64,000 nucleotides of DNA from Amarolinea sp964580725 (lineage in GTDB: Bacteria > Chloroflexota > Anaerolineae > SSC4 > Amarolineaceae): assembly GCA_964580725.1 (NCBI GenBank), contig CAZOLV010000017.1:1-64000 (forward strand), in the 5' to 3' direction. Position 1 is the first letter of the stretch. Every line of letters starts with the position of its first letter. The notes under the pieces are model-generated. The model was not told the DNA's origin, did no database searches, and worked only from the letters and a program-made list of their open reading frames with translations. Positions 1 through 9,037 of this stretch are shown one piece after another. A program made the position numbers and the translations under genes.

Positions 1-72
1 AACCTTCATCGAAACCTTCATCGAAACCTTCATCGAAACCTTCATCGAAACCTTCATCGCAGCCTTCATCGC
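1..72. repeat. 12-bp tandem repeat
   Basis: About six head-to-tail copies of AACCTTCATCGA; the last two drift to the AGCCTTCATCGC variant. It starts at the window edge, so the array may be longer. No coding frame across it resembles a protein. Confidence 0.9.
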
Positions 73-96
73 AGCCCACGTGCGATTGGTGAGATG

Positions 97-177
97 GTGT
101 CATCTCAATAAGTAGGGGAAACCTGTCAGGTTTTGGAAAACCTGACAGATCTTTGCCCCGAATTATTGAGATGATAC
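97..177. repeat. 81-bp hairpin element, copy 1
   Basis: The outer arms are 14 bp (GTGTCATCTCAATA at 97-110 and TATTGAGATGATAC at 164-177, one mismatch). Inside, ACCTGTCAGGTTTT pairs with AAAACCTGACAG, and GGGG pairs with CCCC. A nearly identical 81-bp copy lies at 24495-24575, and shorter relatives at 10035-10073 and 12247-12292. It has no coding capacity, so it looks like a small non-autonomous or REP-like element. Confidence 0.85.
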
Positions 178-197
178 GTGAGATGCTGGCAGGAAGC

Positions 198-232
198 CTG
201 ACAGCGAGATCAGTCTCTGCTCTCGCTGTCAG
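198..232. repeat. 12-bp perfect inverted repeat
   Basis: CTGACAGCGAGA (198-209) and TCTCGCTGTCAG (221-232) flank an 11-base loop. It lies downstream of the minus-strand sensor kinase gene and could end its transcript, but no T-run follows on that strand. The rest of 1-426 holds only repeats and no gene. Confidence 0.6.
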
Positions 233-280
233 TTTCGCTCGCCGAGGTCGCGATAGGATGGCGCGATTGTCACAGGCTGG

Positions 281-335
281 TGAACATGTGAACATGTGAA
301 CATGTGAACATGTGAACATGTGAACATGTGAACAT
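281..335. repeat. 8-bp tandem repeat TGAACATG
   Basis: About seven consecutive copies of TGAACATG lie roughly 100 bp past the stop of the minus-strand sensor kinase. The unit length is not a multiple of three and no gene crosses it. Confidence 0.9.
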
Positions 336-426
336 GGAAGGCGTTGCGGTTCGATGCGATGGCCGGCGGCCTGAGCGGCAGCCCGCAGAGGGCGCGGCGC
401 CAACCAGGCCATTCGCTCGGCGACGG

Positions 427-2502
427 TCAGGCGCTCGGCGTCGAAAGTGGCTCACTGCACTGCGGCAGCGTAAACCAAACGCTGGTCCCCTGGCCGGGCG
501 CACTCTCGACGCCCACCTGGCCGGCCTGCGCCTCCACCAGCGCCTTGACGATCGCCAGCCCCAGGCCCGCGCCGCCGCCGGAACGGGCGGGATCGGCGCG
601 GTAGAACCGTTCGAAGACGTGCGGCAGGTCGCCGGCCGCGATGCCGGCGCCGGTGTCGGCGACGCACACCTGGACCGCCGGCCGGTCGCGCCGATTGGCC
701 ACCGGCGCGGCGGGCGCCGGGCGGGCGGAGATGGTGATGACGCCCCCTTCGGGCGTGTGGCGCAGGGCGTTGGCCAGCAGATTGTCGAGGATTTGCTCGA
801 CGCGCTGGCCATCGGCCAGCACGGGCGGCAGGCCATCGGGCAGATTGGCCTGCACGACCACGCGGCGGCGCTCCCAGGCCAGGGGCGCATCGCCGGCCAC
901 GATCTTGCTGAGCAGCGGTTTCAGGTCCACCGGCCCCAGGTGCAGCTCCACTTCCCCTGCGTCCAGCCGGGCGAGGGCAAAGAGATCATCCACCAGCCGC
1001 GCCAGGCGGTTGGTTTCGTCGCGCAGGACAGGCAGATAGCCGGCCAGGCGGTCGGGGTGACCTTCCAGCGATTCGAGATAGGCGGTCAGGGAGGCCAGCG
1101 GGGTGCGCAGGTCGTGAGAGACGTTGGCGACCATCTCCTGGCGGGCGCGCGCCAGATTCGTCACTTTATCCTTCTCGTCCTGCAGGGCGTCGAGAGTGGC
1201 TTGCAGGCGCCCGGCCATCCGGTTGAACTGGCGGGCCAGATCGCCCAACTCGTCCGGCCGGCTGACCGCGGCCCGCACGCCCAGGTCTCCTGCGGACATG
1301 GCGGCGGCGGCCGCGCCAAGCGCCTGCAGCGGTTGCACAAGGCGCGCCGCGGCGCGGCGTCCCAAGAACGCGGCCGCCAGGCCCGTGGGCAGGAGCACGA
1401 GTGCGCCGACGCCGGTCAGAAGCAGGGCGATCATGGCAAAGGCGATGAGGGGCGTGTAGAGGTCGGCCGCCGCGCCCAGGATCGTCGCCGCCTCCAGCCA
1501 GACCACGACCACGCCGAGCACGCCGCCCGTCGCATCTTTGACCGGGGCGGCGCCGATGTGATAGACCGCGCCGCTGACCGAGACGAAACGCCGCGAGTTG
1601 GCGATCACGTCCTCCTCGCCGCCGGCCGCCGTCAGGCCGATGGACTGCCAAACCGCCTCGCCCGCGGGCAGCCGCCGCAGGTCGAGATCGGGGCCGAGGA
1701 CGCCGCGCGCAGTCGCCAGCCGGCCCTGCGGCGAGTACCAGCCCGCCCCGATCAGCCGGCCGGTCGAACCGGCGGGCAGGCGGAAGGTGTAGAGCAGCCG
1801 GTCTTCCAGCGAAATCGGGGCCGGATGCGCCAGCGCGTCGCTGGTCAGGGCGTCGAAGAGCCGATCGGCCGCCGCGCGGCGCGCCTCGGACGGCTGGCGG
1901 GCCAGCGCGGCCGCGATGCGACGGGCGTAGAGGCCCGCTTCAGCCTCGGCTGGCAGGCTCAGATAAAGGCCCGCCACCAGCAGCCCGGCCGGGATGAGTT
2001 GGGCCAGCAGGATGGCCAGCCCGGCGACGAGCACGAAACTGGCGGCCAGGTTGGTTTGCAGGCGGCGCTCGAAGCGGCGCCAAAGGCGGGCGTGCAGGCG
2101 GCGCCATGCTGCGATCAGCGTCCAGGCGAGCAGGGCGCCCGCGGTCAGGCCGGCCGTCCCCAACGCCAGGCGTGCGAGCGGCCTGTCGAATTGCGCCAGC
2201 GGCGGCGCCCAAGCGCGCAGCGGCCCAGCCAGCCCGTGGACGAGGAGCAGAAGGGCGGCTTGAAACAGGCCGGCGGCCAGCAGCGACCAGGCAGACAGCC
2301 GCAGCGCCCGCCGGCCGCGTGGCCCCGGCCCCGGCTGCAGCCGCCAGCCCAGCCAGAGCATCAGCCACAGTTCGGCGGCCGGCAGCAGGCTGAGCGCCGG
2401 CAGGCCGATGGCCCGGTAGAGGGCCGGCGTCAGCGCCAGCAGCCCGATGGCGGGCAGGAGGGCTTCGGCCAGTGGTCGCCAGGACAAGCTCCGAATGGTC
2501 AT
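427..2502 (-). CDS. Membrane sensor histidine kinase (HAMP, HisKA, HATPase)
   Basis: Sensor of a two-component system, 691 aa. The N-terminal third has several hydrophobic segments and an extracytoplasmic-looking stretch, so it is an inner-membrane protein. A HAMP linker follows (PDELGDLARQFNRMAGRL), then the phospho-acceptor motif NVSHDLRTPL with the histidine at residue 463. The ATP-binding domain has an N box (DNLLANALRHTPEGG), a G1 box (VADTGAGIA) and a G2 box (GGGAGLGLAIVKALV). Its start overlaps the stop of the upstream response regulator by 4 bp (ATGA), so the two are co-translated. The signal sensed is not evident. The family is certain; partnership with the adjacent regulator is inferred from the overlap. 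Confidence 0.95.
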   Translation of the reverse strand: MTIRSLSWRPLAEALLPAIGLLALTPALYRAIGLPALSLLPAAELWLMLWLGWRLQPGPGPRGRRALRLSAWSLLAAGLFQAALLLLVHGLAGPLRAWAPPLAQFDRPLARLALGTAGLTAGALLAWTLIAAWRRLHARLWRRFERRLQTNLAASFVLVAGLAILLAQLIPAGLLVAGLYLSLPAEAEAGLYARRIAAALARQPSEARRAAADRLFDALTSDALAHPAPISLEDRLLYTFRLPAGSTGRLIGAGWYSPQGRLATARGVLGPDLDLRRLPAGEAVWQSIGLTAAGGEEDVIANSRRFVSVSGAVYHIGAAPVKDATGGVLGVVVVWLEAATILGAAADLYTPLIAFAMIALLLTGVGALVLLPTGLAAAFLGRRAAARLVQPLQALGAAAAAMSAGDLGVRAAVSRPDELGDLARQFNRMAGRLQATLDALQDEKDKVTNLARARQEMVANVSHDLRTPLASLTAYLESLEGHPDRLAGYLPVLRDETNRLARLVDDLFALARLDAGEVELHLGPVDLKPLLSKIVAGDAPLAWERRRVVVQANLPDGLPPVLADGQRVEQILDNLLANALRHTPEGGVITISARPAPAAPVANRRDRPAVQVCVADTGAGIAAGDLPHVFERFYRADPARSGGGAGLGLAIVKALVEAQAGQVGVESAPGQGTSVWFTLPQCSEPLSTPSA

Positions 2503-3203
2503 GGCGCGGCCTCGAACTGATACCCAATCCCCCGCACCGACGCAATGCGCCGGCCGGCTTCGCTATCACCGAGCTTTTGGCGCAGGCGGTAGATGTGGGT
2601 ATCCACGGTGCGGTCGTATTCGGTCGCCTCGTAGCCCCACAGCCGATCCAGCAGGTAGTCGCGGCTGAAGACACGGCCAGGGTTGGCGGCCAGCAGCGCC
2701 AGCAGGTCGAACTCTTTGGCGGTCAGCTCGACCGGCCGGCCCGTCACCGTGACCCGGCGGCTGGCCGTGTCGAGCACGAGATCTGCCAGGGTCACCACCT
2801 GGGCGGGCGGCAGGCTGGCCTGGCGCAGCATCTCGACGCGGCGCAGCAGGGCGCGCACGCGCGCCAGCAGTTCACGGATGCTGAACGGTTTGGTCAGGTA
2901 GTCGTCGGCGCCCACCTCCAGCCCGACCACCCGATCCACCTCTGCGGCGCGGGCGGTGAGCATCAGGATGGGGATGAGGGAGTGCGGCGGTCCGGCGCTG
3001 CGCAGCCGGCGGCAGAGGCTCAGGCCGTCCAGTTCGGGCAGCATGATGTCCAGGATGAGCACGTCGGGGGCAAGGCGCAGCGCCTCACGCAGGCCGGTCT
3101 GGCCATCGTAGGCCGTCGCCACCTGAAAACCATCCTCCTCCAGATGCGTCGTGAGCACCCGGACGAGATTACGTTCATCTTCGATCAAGAGCACGCGTGG
3201 CAT
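2499..3203 (-). CDS. OmpR/PhoB-family response regulator
   Basis: DNA-binding response regulator, 234 aa. The receiver domain has the acidic pair at residues 8-9 (LIEDE), phospho-acceptor D52 (LILDIMLPELDG) and the lysine of TKPF. The C-terminal winged helix has the usual ending VRGIGYQFE. The start at 3203 is chosen because GAGGAGGT lies about eight bases upstream and the receiver begins at once (MPRVLLIEDE). The longer frame to 3347 adds unrelated residues over a repeat-rich stretch. It is the first gene of the pair with the overlapping kinase. Confidence 0.95.
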   Translation of the reverse strand: MPRVLLIEDERNLVRVLTTHLEEDGFQVATAYDGQTGLREALRLAPDVLILDIMLPELDGLSLCRRLRSAGPPHSLIPILMLTARAAEVDRVVGLEVGADDYLTKPFSIRELLARVRALLRRVEMLRQASLPPAQVVTLADLVLDTASRRVTVTGRPVELTAKEFDLLALLAANPGRVFSRDYLLDRLWGYEATEYDRTVDTHIYRLRQKLGDSEAGRRIASVRGIGYQFEAAP

Positions 3204-3317
3204 CGCAGCGCACCTCCTCGCCATGAGCGCAGTTTCGCCGCGCTCTGTCGCGGCGGCATGGCGGGATTGTCGCGGAATGGTGAACAGATGGGCGAGTCGC
3301 CGGCGGTCATGCTTCGA

Positions 3318-3408
3318 GCCTGCTGAAGCAGGTCGAACAGGGCGCAATCCGGGGAACCTGCTTCAGCAGGTTTTCTCGTGTCAGGCGCCGGATTCATCCG
3401 ATGCCTAA
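3318..3408. repeat. Hairpin repeat family 2, copy A
   Basis: About 90 bp with three small palindromes: CCTGCTGAAGCAGG, AACCTGCTTCAGCAGGTT and GGATTCATCC. The same unit lies in inverted orientation at 9847-9936. One edge runs into the stop codon of the aldo/keto reductase gene at 3405. Confidence 0.85.
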
Positions 3409-4370
3409 TATCGGTCGCCGACCACCGTAATCTGGGACATGGCCTGATCCATCTCGCCGAGATCGCCTGGCGTCAAGTGCACGGTGATCGCGGCGATGTT
3501 CTCCTCCAGGCGTTCGAGCTTGCGGCTGCCCGGAATGGGCACGATCCACGGCTTCTGGGCCAGCAGCCAGGCCAGCGCGATCTGCGCGGCGGTGGCGCCC
3601 TTCTCTGCCGCGATCCGCTCCAGCAGATCAATCACGACCCGGTTGGCCCGCATGGCCTCCGGCGTGAAGCGGGGATTGCGGCTGCGGATGTCGGAACTGG
3701 CGAAGGTCGTGCTCTCGTCAACCTTGCCCGTCAGGTAGCCGCGGCCCAAGGGGCTGTAGGGTACCAGGCCAATGCCGAGTTCCGCGCAGGTCGAGAGGAC
3801 ATCGTTGTTTTCGATGGCTCGCCACCAGATCGAGTATTCGCTCTGCAGGGCCGTGACCGGCTGCACCGCATGCGCGCGGCGGATCAGGTCGGCGCTAGAC
3901 TCGGAAAGCCCGAAGTGCTTGACCTTGCCGGCCTGGATGAGGTCCTTGACCGCCCCGGCCACGTCTTCGACCGGCACGCCTGGGTCGGGCCGGTGCTGAT
4001 AGAACAGGTCAATGGCCTCGACGCGCAGGCGCTTGAGCGACGCCTCGGCGACACGCTTGATCTGCTCTGGCCGGCTGTCCACGCCAGTGCCGGGCTGCGG
4101 CCCCCTTTCGCCGTGCTTGAACCCGAACTTGGTGGCGATCACCACCTGCCCGCGGAACGGCTCCAGGGCCTCACCGACCAGTTCCTCGTTCGTGAACGGC
4201 CCGTACACTTCCGCGGTGTCGAAGAAGGTGATCCCGTGCGCGACAGCCTGGCGGAGGAAGGAAATCATCTCCTGTTTGTCGGTCGGCGTATCGCCGAAAC
4301 TCATTCTCATGCAGCCCAGTCCCAGGGCCGAAACTTCCAGACCGCTCTTGCCAAGTTTACGCCTTTGCAT
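3405..4370 (-). CDS. Aldo/keto reductase
   Basis: NAD(P)H-dependent oxidoreductase of the AKR superfamily, 321 aa, cytoplasmic (no signal peptide). The catalytic tetrad is visible: D51 and Y56 in FFDTAEVYG, K81 in IATKFG, and H126 in YQHRPDP. Cofactor-binding segments near the end (VPIPGSRKLERLEENI) are typical of the YajO/Tas-like AKR group that reduces aldehydes of unknown physiological identity. The start at 4370 is chosen for GGAG about 11 bases upstream and because MQRRKLGKSGLEVS is the usual N-terminus. Its stop codon lies in the edge of a hairpin repeat, so the native 3' end may have been altered. It stands alone rather than in an operon. Confidence 0.93.
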   Translation of the reverse strand: MQRRKLGKSGLEVSALGLGCMRMSFGDTPTDKQEMISFLRQAVAHGITFFDTAEVYGPFTNEELVGEALEPFRGQVVIATKFGFKHGERGPQPGTGVDSRPEQIKRVAEASLKRLRVEAIDLFYQHRPDPGVPVEDVAGAVKDLIQAGKVKHFGLSESSADLIRRAHAVQPVTALQSEYSIWWRAIENNDVLSTCAELGIGLVPYSPLGRGYLTGKVDESTTFASSDIRSRNPRFTPEAMRANRVVIDLLERIAAEKGATAAQIALAWLLAQKPWIVPIPGSRKLERLEENIAAITVHLTPGDLGEMDQAMSQITVVGDRY

Positions 4371-4423
4371 CTTCTGAACTCCTGTCTTGAATGAAAATTC
4401 CGCAGCGGTTTGCATCCGCAGCC

Positions 4424-7400
4424 TCATCCCGCCTCATACCGCCCATCCGCCCCCACGCGCGCCTGCCCCAGCGCGGCCAGGACGGCCAGCCACTCGGCCA
4501 CACGCGGGGCCGGCGCAGCGTCGAAGGCGGCGGCGACCTCCATCGCGCCGACCGGCCGGCCCAGCGCCGCCAGCGCGGCGCGCACCGCGGCCGCCTGCTC
4601 CGCCAGCCCGCCGGGCCACGCCTGGAGAGCCTGCGGCGTCGCGGCGCCTTTCTCCGCTTCCTCGACCGAAACCTCCGCCGCCAGTTGGATCGCGCCGGCC
4701 GCCTGCGGCGCCTGATATTGCGGCCGCAGCCAGCGTACCAGCCCGGCCGCCTCTTCGGCCGCGCGCGCCGCGTTGAGCGCCACCAGCCGCGCCAGGATCT
4801 CCTCGTCGCTCAGCGTCGCGGGCCAGCCGTACGCGTCGAAGACGGCCGCGTCCAGGTCGTCGTGGAGCTGTCGCAGCACGGAGACCAGCCCCTGCTCGTG
4901 CGTCGTCTTCTCCGCTTTCGACAGCGGCTCGCCGCCGCGCAGCTTCTCCAACACGTTGTACATATCGGTGAGGGTCAGCCTGGGGTGCTGCGCCTGCTGC
5001 CGCTTGCGGTGGGCGTCCAGCTCCTCCGCCAGGCCGCGGATGCGCGCCTTCTGTGCGTCGGTGGCGTCGGGGAAGGGGAAGGGATCGAAGCAGCGTGAAT
5101 TGTTGTATCGAGGGTCATTGCCGACACCCAAGCGACTGCCTGCCGCAAGAGCCCAACATAGATGGACACGACTTGAGAGTACGCCAAGAAGGAAGTAATC
5201 GTCGCTCGCTATCGCGATGACTTCGCTTTCCGGTACGGTGTTCACGGGCAGCGTTGTGAAATAGCGATGCCTGGCGGTTCGAGGAGTGGCAATAAACTGG
5301 TCAAGGCCCATCAAGGCGTTCCTGAGCATCCCTCTTGTTTTCGCAAACAACCACCACTTCGTTGCATATTCCTGGGAATCCTTAGTTCTACCGCGCTTGG
5401 CTTCACGGTCTGGTTTGACTCGGTCATAGACCCACTGATAAATACTCGGGAAACTACTTCGCACCTCTTGCTCTGTCATGCCGTTAAGGTCAATGACCAG
5501 AAGCCCTCTGGCATGTTGTGCCAAATCTCGACCGGTGACAAAAGGCCGAATAGGCACGTCAACGTCCTTTTGGTAGCCCAGTTGCGCAGCTTGCTCTTGC
5601 GTCACAAGAAATCCAGTGCCGTCGACTGTCATGCCACGAAATGATAGGCCGAGATTTGATTTTAGCCCTGTCGAAAGAGCAACTGCGGCTCCCACCGTAA
5701 GGTCCGCCTGAATCTTTCCGTGGTTCTCTTTGACAATTACTAAGGCGCTGCCGTCTTGGGCAACCTCCTCCTTAACAACCAACGCCAATACCCCCTCGCT
5801 CGTACCTGAAATACCGACCGTCATCGCGATCCGAACCGAAGCCCCGTCTTTCGAATCGACCCAAGGATGATCAGGAATTGCCAATGCAAGAGAAAGAGGT
5901 TGAGCATCCTGCAAATGGCGTTGAGCGACCCTCCGATTCAGTAGTTGCCGAATACTATTGGTGGTGATGAAACCAAAACGCAGATACTGTCTTGATCGAA
6001 CTCCCTCCGCCGCTTTGTCCCACCAATACATGACGAAGTCGGCTCCATCTGGAATCAAAGGGTAAACGAGGCGAATAGCTTCTGCGTATCCATCTCCCAG
6101 TGCCTCACGCATCCGTGCGGTCCCAATGAACGGCGGGTTCCCCACCACGAAATCCGCCTCCGGCCAGGCGGCGGGGCGGGGGTTGAAGTAGCGGAAGGCG
6201 GGGATGCGGGCGGTCTCGTCGGGCACCTGCTCGCCGGTCACGGGGTGCGCCACGGTCGTGCGGCCGTCCCAGCGGGTGACGGGCCGGCCCGCGGCATCCA
6301 ACAGTGGCTCGATTGCGTCCCACGCCAGCACGGCGTCGCGGCGCTCGATGTTGTGGTAGTTCGCCAGGATCGGTTCGGGCAGATGGCCCACGTCGCCCGC
6401 GGTCTGCAAGCGCCAGCGCAGATAGCCGATCCACAACACCAGCTCGGCGATCGCGGCCGCGCGCGGGTTCACCTCGATTCCCAGCAGCTGCCGCGGGGTC
6501 ACGCGCACCGTTTCCATTTCCAGCAGCATCTGGCCCACGCCGAGCTGCCGGCGCACCTCCAGCACCTCCGCCTCCAGTCGCAGCAGGTGTTCCAGGCTGA
6601 CGTAGAGGAAGTTGCCCGTACCGCACGCCGGGTCGAGGATGCGGACGGCCGCCAGCCGGCGCTGAAACGCTTCGACCTCCTGCAGCGCCCTGTCGGGCTT
6701 GCCGTCATCCGCCAGCCGCAGCGCCGCGGCCTGGACCGCCTCCCACTCGCCGCGCAGCGGCTCGATCACCGCCGGCCCCACCAGCCGCTCGACATAGGCG
6801 CGCGGGGTGAAGTGTGCGCCGAGCTTGTGCCGCTCGGCCGGGTCCAGCGCCCGCTCCAGCAGCGCGCCGAAGATCGCCGGCTCCACATCACGCCAATCCG
6901 CCTGCGCGGCCTCGATCAGCAGTTGGAGCTGGTCTTCCGTCAGCGGCAGGCCGGACGCGTCCTCGAACAGCCCGCCGTCGAAGTGCGGGATGGGCAGGCG
7001 CAGCGCCAGCGAGAAGCCGCCGTGCGCCATCGTGCTCCACAGCTCCTCGACGAAGCGGGGAAAGTGCGTCACGTTGCGCCGCGCGTCGGCCAGCAGTTGG
7101 GTGAAGCTGCCCGCCGGTAGCAGCGCCACGTCCTCCGCAAACATGGTGAACAGGCAGCGCATCAGGAAATGGGCGACTGCGTCGGGGTCGTGCGCCCGCT
7201 CCAACGCCTGCGCCAGCCGCGCCAGCCGCGCCGCGATCTCGCGCGTGACGCGCGCCGCGCGGCGGCCTGGGTCCAGGCTCAGCGGATCGAGCCAGACCGT
7301 CCGCAGCAGATCGCGCACGTCGGGCCGGTGCAGGTCGGTCAGGGCGATGCGCGCCGCAAGCGGGTTCGGGAAGGGGACGTAATTGCCGCCGGTGCGGGTG

Positions 7401-7909
7401 AACTCGCTGTAGAGGGCCAACGACTCGCCCACGTCCACGACGATCAGGAAGGGTGGCCGGCCGCCGTCCCGGAGTTCCTCAGGCGGCAGGTTGCGCGCGT
7501 ACGACTGGGCCTGCTGTCGCGCCCGCTCCATCGCGGTGTCCCAGGCTGCGGTGCCGCGCGGCGCAACCCCGCGCTTGCGGCCGTGGGCGCGCGCTTCAGC
7601 CGCCGCGGAGAGCGGGGGCACGGTCAGGAGACCAGCCCCAACGTGGGGCTTTCCGCTCTCGCCGCCCTGCTTCGCCTCCAGCACGAAGCAGCCGCGGCGA
7701 TACAGGTCAATGCGGCCGGTGGCGCCGTGAGGCAGCGGGACGTTCTTCTCGAAGACGTAGGCGTTGCTCGCCTCGTCGGGCGTCGTGGGATCGGGCCGCG
7801 GTGCGGGGAGCACATCGCACAGCTCGGAGAGGAAGAGTTGGTAGTTGGCGCGTTCGGCCGCGGCCGACGCCTGCCAGCGGGTGATGAAACGTTGGATGTC
7901 GTCGTTCAT
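4424..7909 (-). CDS. MmeI-like type IIL/IIG restriction-modification enzyme
   Basis: Single-chain restriction endonuclease plus N6-adenine DNA methyltransferase, 1161 aa. The N-terminus has a PD-(D/E)xK nuclease site, D68-x9-E78-x-K80 (RIDLY then VLEAK), with the same spacing as known for MmeI. The methyltransferase has motif I DPACGTGNF (D426) and motif IV NPPF (N591). Residues about 598-940 should hold the target-recognition domain, followed by FDPFPFPD and a helical C-terminus. DNA at about 5090-6115, coding the recognition region, is near 53 percent G+C on the line counted (5701-5760), against about 82 percent at 6241-6300. That suggests exchange of the specificity module. No separate S or R gene is nearby, consistent with a self-contained enzyme. 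A solitary phage-defence methyltransferase is the main alternative. Confidence 0.88.
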   Translation of the reverse strand: MNDDIQRFITRWQASAAAERANYQLFLSELCDVLPAPRPDPTTPDEASNAYVFEKNVPLPHGATGRIDLYRRGCFVLEAKQGGESGKPHVGAGLLTVPPLSAAAEARAHGRKRGVAPRGTAAWDTAMERARQQAQSYARNLPPEELRDGGRPPFLIVVDVGESLALYSEFTRTGGNYVPFPNPLAARIALTDLHRPDVRDLLRTVWLDPLSLDPGRRAARVTREIAARLARLAQALERAHDPDAVAHFLMRCLFTMFAEDVALLPAGSFTQLLADARRNVTHFPRFVEELWSTMAHGGFSLALRLPIPHFDGGLFEDASGLPLTEDQLQLLIEAAQADWRDVEPAIFGALLERALDPAERHKLGAHFTPRAYVERLVGPAVIEPLRGEWEAVQAAALRLADDGKPDRALQEVEAFQRRLAAVRILDPACGTGNFLYVSLEHLLRLEAEVLEVRRQLGVGQMLLEMETVRVTPRQLLGIEVNPRAAAIAELVLWIGYLRWRLQTAGDVGHLPEPILANYHNIERRDAVLAWDAIEPLLDAAGRPVTRWDGRTTVAHPVTGEQVPDETARIPAFRYFNPRPAAWPEADFVVGNPPFIGTARMREALGDGYAEAIRLVYPLIPDGADFVMYWWDKAAEGVRSRQYLRFGFITTNSIRQLLNRRVAQRHLQDAQPLSLALAIPDHPWVDSKDGASVRIAMTVGISGTSEGVLALVVKEEVAQDGSALVIVKENHGKIQADLTVGAAVALSTGLKSNLGLSFRGMTVDGTGFLVTQEQAAQLGYQKDVDVPIRPFVTGRDLAQHARGLLVIDLNGMTEQEVRSSFPSIYQWVYDRVKPDREAKRGRTKDSQEYATKWWLFAKTRGMLRNALMGLDQFIATPRTARHRYFTTLPVNTVPESEVIAIASDDYFLLGVLSSRVHLCWALAAGSRLGVGNDPRYNNSRCFDPFPFPDATDAQKARIRGLAEELDAHRKRQQAQHPRLTLTDMYNVLEKLRGGEPLSKAEKTTHEQGLVSVLRQLHDDLDAAVFDAYGWPATLSDEEILARLVALNAARAAEEAAGLVRWLRPQYQAPQAAGAIQLAAEVSVEEAEKGAATPQALQAWPGGLAEQAAAVRAALAALGRPVGAMEVAAAFDAAPAPRVAEWLAVLAALGQARVGADGRYEAG

Positions 7910-8309
7910 AGTTGTGTTGTATCGAGACCGCCGTCTGAGGTACTGACAGCGGCATCATACTACAACTCCCCAGATTCGACAACTCGTGCGGCTCCTGGCA
8001 AGACGATGAGCGTCGCTTGCACCACCACCTTTACCCCCTGCGCTTCCTCATCAACCCCCGACACGCCGGCCTCCCCGCGGGCAAAGGCCTCGCGGTACGC
8101 CTGGCAGAAGCAGGTCGCGCTCAACCCGATGCCGCAGATGCCGGCGATGGACTCGAACTCGGCGCCGTCGGCGAGCGGGAGTTCCTTGAGTTCCGGCAGC
8201 AGATCGCGCAATGCCACGCGCAGGCCGCACGGCCGCCAGCGGACCTCCCAGCCGGCGCGCCTGGCGCGAGGACGCCTCGATATGCCGGCGAATGCTCACC
8301 AGCCGGCTG

Positions 8310-8437
8310 ATCTGCGATTCGCAGTAGCCGACCGCGATGGACAGATCGAGCTGCGAAAGCTGGGCGCGGCGACGCAGGAACCTCAGCAGATCCCCGAAGG
8401 TGGCAAAAGTGGCGACAGGAACGCGCACGCTGGTCAT
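8310..8437 (-). pseudogene. Remnant of an XRE-type HTH regulator
   Basis: The first 40 codons from 8437 read as an XRE helix-turn-helix (FGDLLRFLRRRAQLSQ, then a second helix ending CESQISRL). That is the usual start of large ATPase-type transcriptional regulators of high-GC bacteria. After ISRL the frame becomes arginine-rich and unlike any domain. An unrelated-looking 85-codon GTG frame follows at 7960-8217 in a different phase. This is read as a truncated, frameshifted remnant. The rest of 7910-8561 shows nothing else. Confidence 0.4.
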
Positions 8438-8561
8438 TACAAAACGTCGGCGTCGGCCGCGCCCGCAAGCGGACTCGGCTGACGCCGTAATCAGGCCGCC
8501 TCACGAGATCGCAAGAACTTGTGTTTCAGCCCAAGAAGACTGGCCCCGCCCCCGAACCTGA

Positions 8562-8813
8562 TCACCGTGCAATCGGCGTCTCGCTCACCGGCGTGATCGT
8601 AGCCGTGCATCTCGTCAAGCCGGGATCGAGGAATTTTTGGATTGCATACGCGCTATCCGCTTCCACGATGTAGTAGATCACGTGTTGTGGGAATGCCCCA
8701 TACATTGCCCGCAGCGTCACCCCTTCGACAGAGGGGTCATACAAGACTTTGGAACCGCCCTCTTCTTTCGGACAGTTCTCTGGGGTGTGGATCTGAGTAA
8801 TATGGAATAACAT
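8562..8813 (-). CDS. Small DUF3303-like protein
   Basis: 83-aa cytoplasmic protein beginning MLFHITQIHTPENCP. It resembles the small ferredoxin-like-fold proteins that start MLFHVTxxHxPExCP (DUF3303-like); their function is unknown. A very strong ribosome site (AAGGAGGAAA) precedes the ATG at 8813 and fixes the start. The frame extending to 8894 overlaps the upstream gene and is rejected. It lies 14 bp behind a DUF2892-like membrane protein on the same strand, so the two form a small operon. Confidence 0.75.
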   Translation of the reverse strand: MLFHITQIHTPENCPKEEGGSKVLYDPSVEGVTLRAMYGAFPQHVIYYIVEADSAYAIQKFLDPGLTRCTATITPVSETPIAR

Positions 8814-8827
8814 GCTTGTTTCCTCCT

Positions 8828-9037
8828 TCAAGTCTTGGTTTCCAGTTGCTTCTTCAGCCCCATCGGTCTCAGGATGAGATCCGAGGGACACCAATTGGTC
8901 ACGCTCTCCTGAAGCCGCATGACGGCCATGAATACCACCAGCGCCAGCCCGATGGGCTGGCTGACCCAGTAGGCGATGGCCGCAAAGACCAAGAGCATGA
9001 CGCCCTGCACCAATGCCCGCCCATTTTCCAGATACAT
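8828..9037 (-). CDS. DUF2892-like small inner-membrane protein
   Basis: 69 aa with two predicted membrane helices (VQGVMLLVFAAIAYWV and IGLALVVFMAVM), followed by NWCPSDLILRPMGLKK. Helix-helix-CP(x)nLG is the layout of the DUF2892/YgaP-membrane family, often linked to sulfur or rhodanese genes; here there is no such neighbour. The ATG at 9037 has AAGGAGG eight bases upstream. It is the first gene of a two-gene operon with the DUF3303-like protein. Confidence 0.7.
   Translation of the reverse strand: MYLENGRALVQGVMLLVFAAIAYWVSQPIGLALVVFMAVMRLQESVTNWCPSDLILRPMGLKKQLETKT

Noticed and set aside
328..2520. 730-codon plus-strand frame
   Set aside because: Shadow of the sensor kinase gene, whose H, N, G1 and G2 motifs are all on the minus strand.
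4424..7909. BREX PglX or DISARM methyltransferase
   Set aside because: The N-terminal nuclease spacing matches MmeI and no BREX or DISARM partner genes lie nearby.
7960..8217. 85-codon GTG frame after the HTH remnant
   Set aside because: It looks mildly protein-like but has no ribosome site and no family I recognise. Kept only as part of the description of the remnant.
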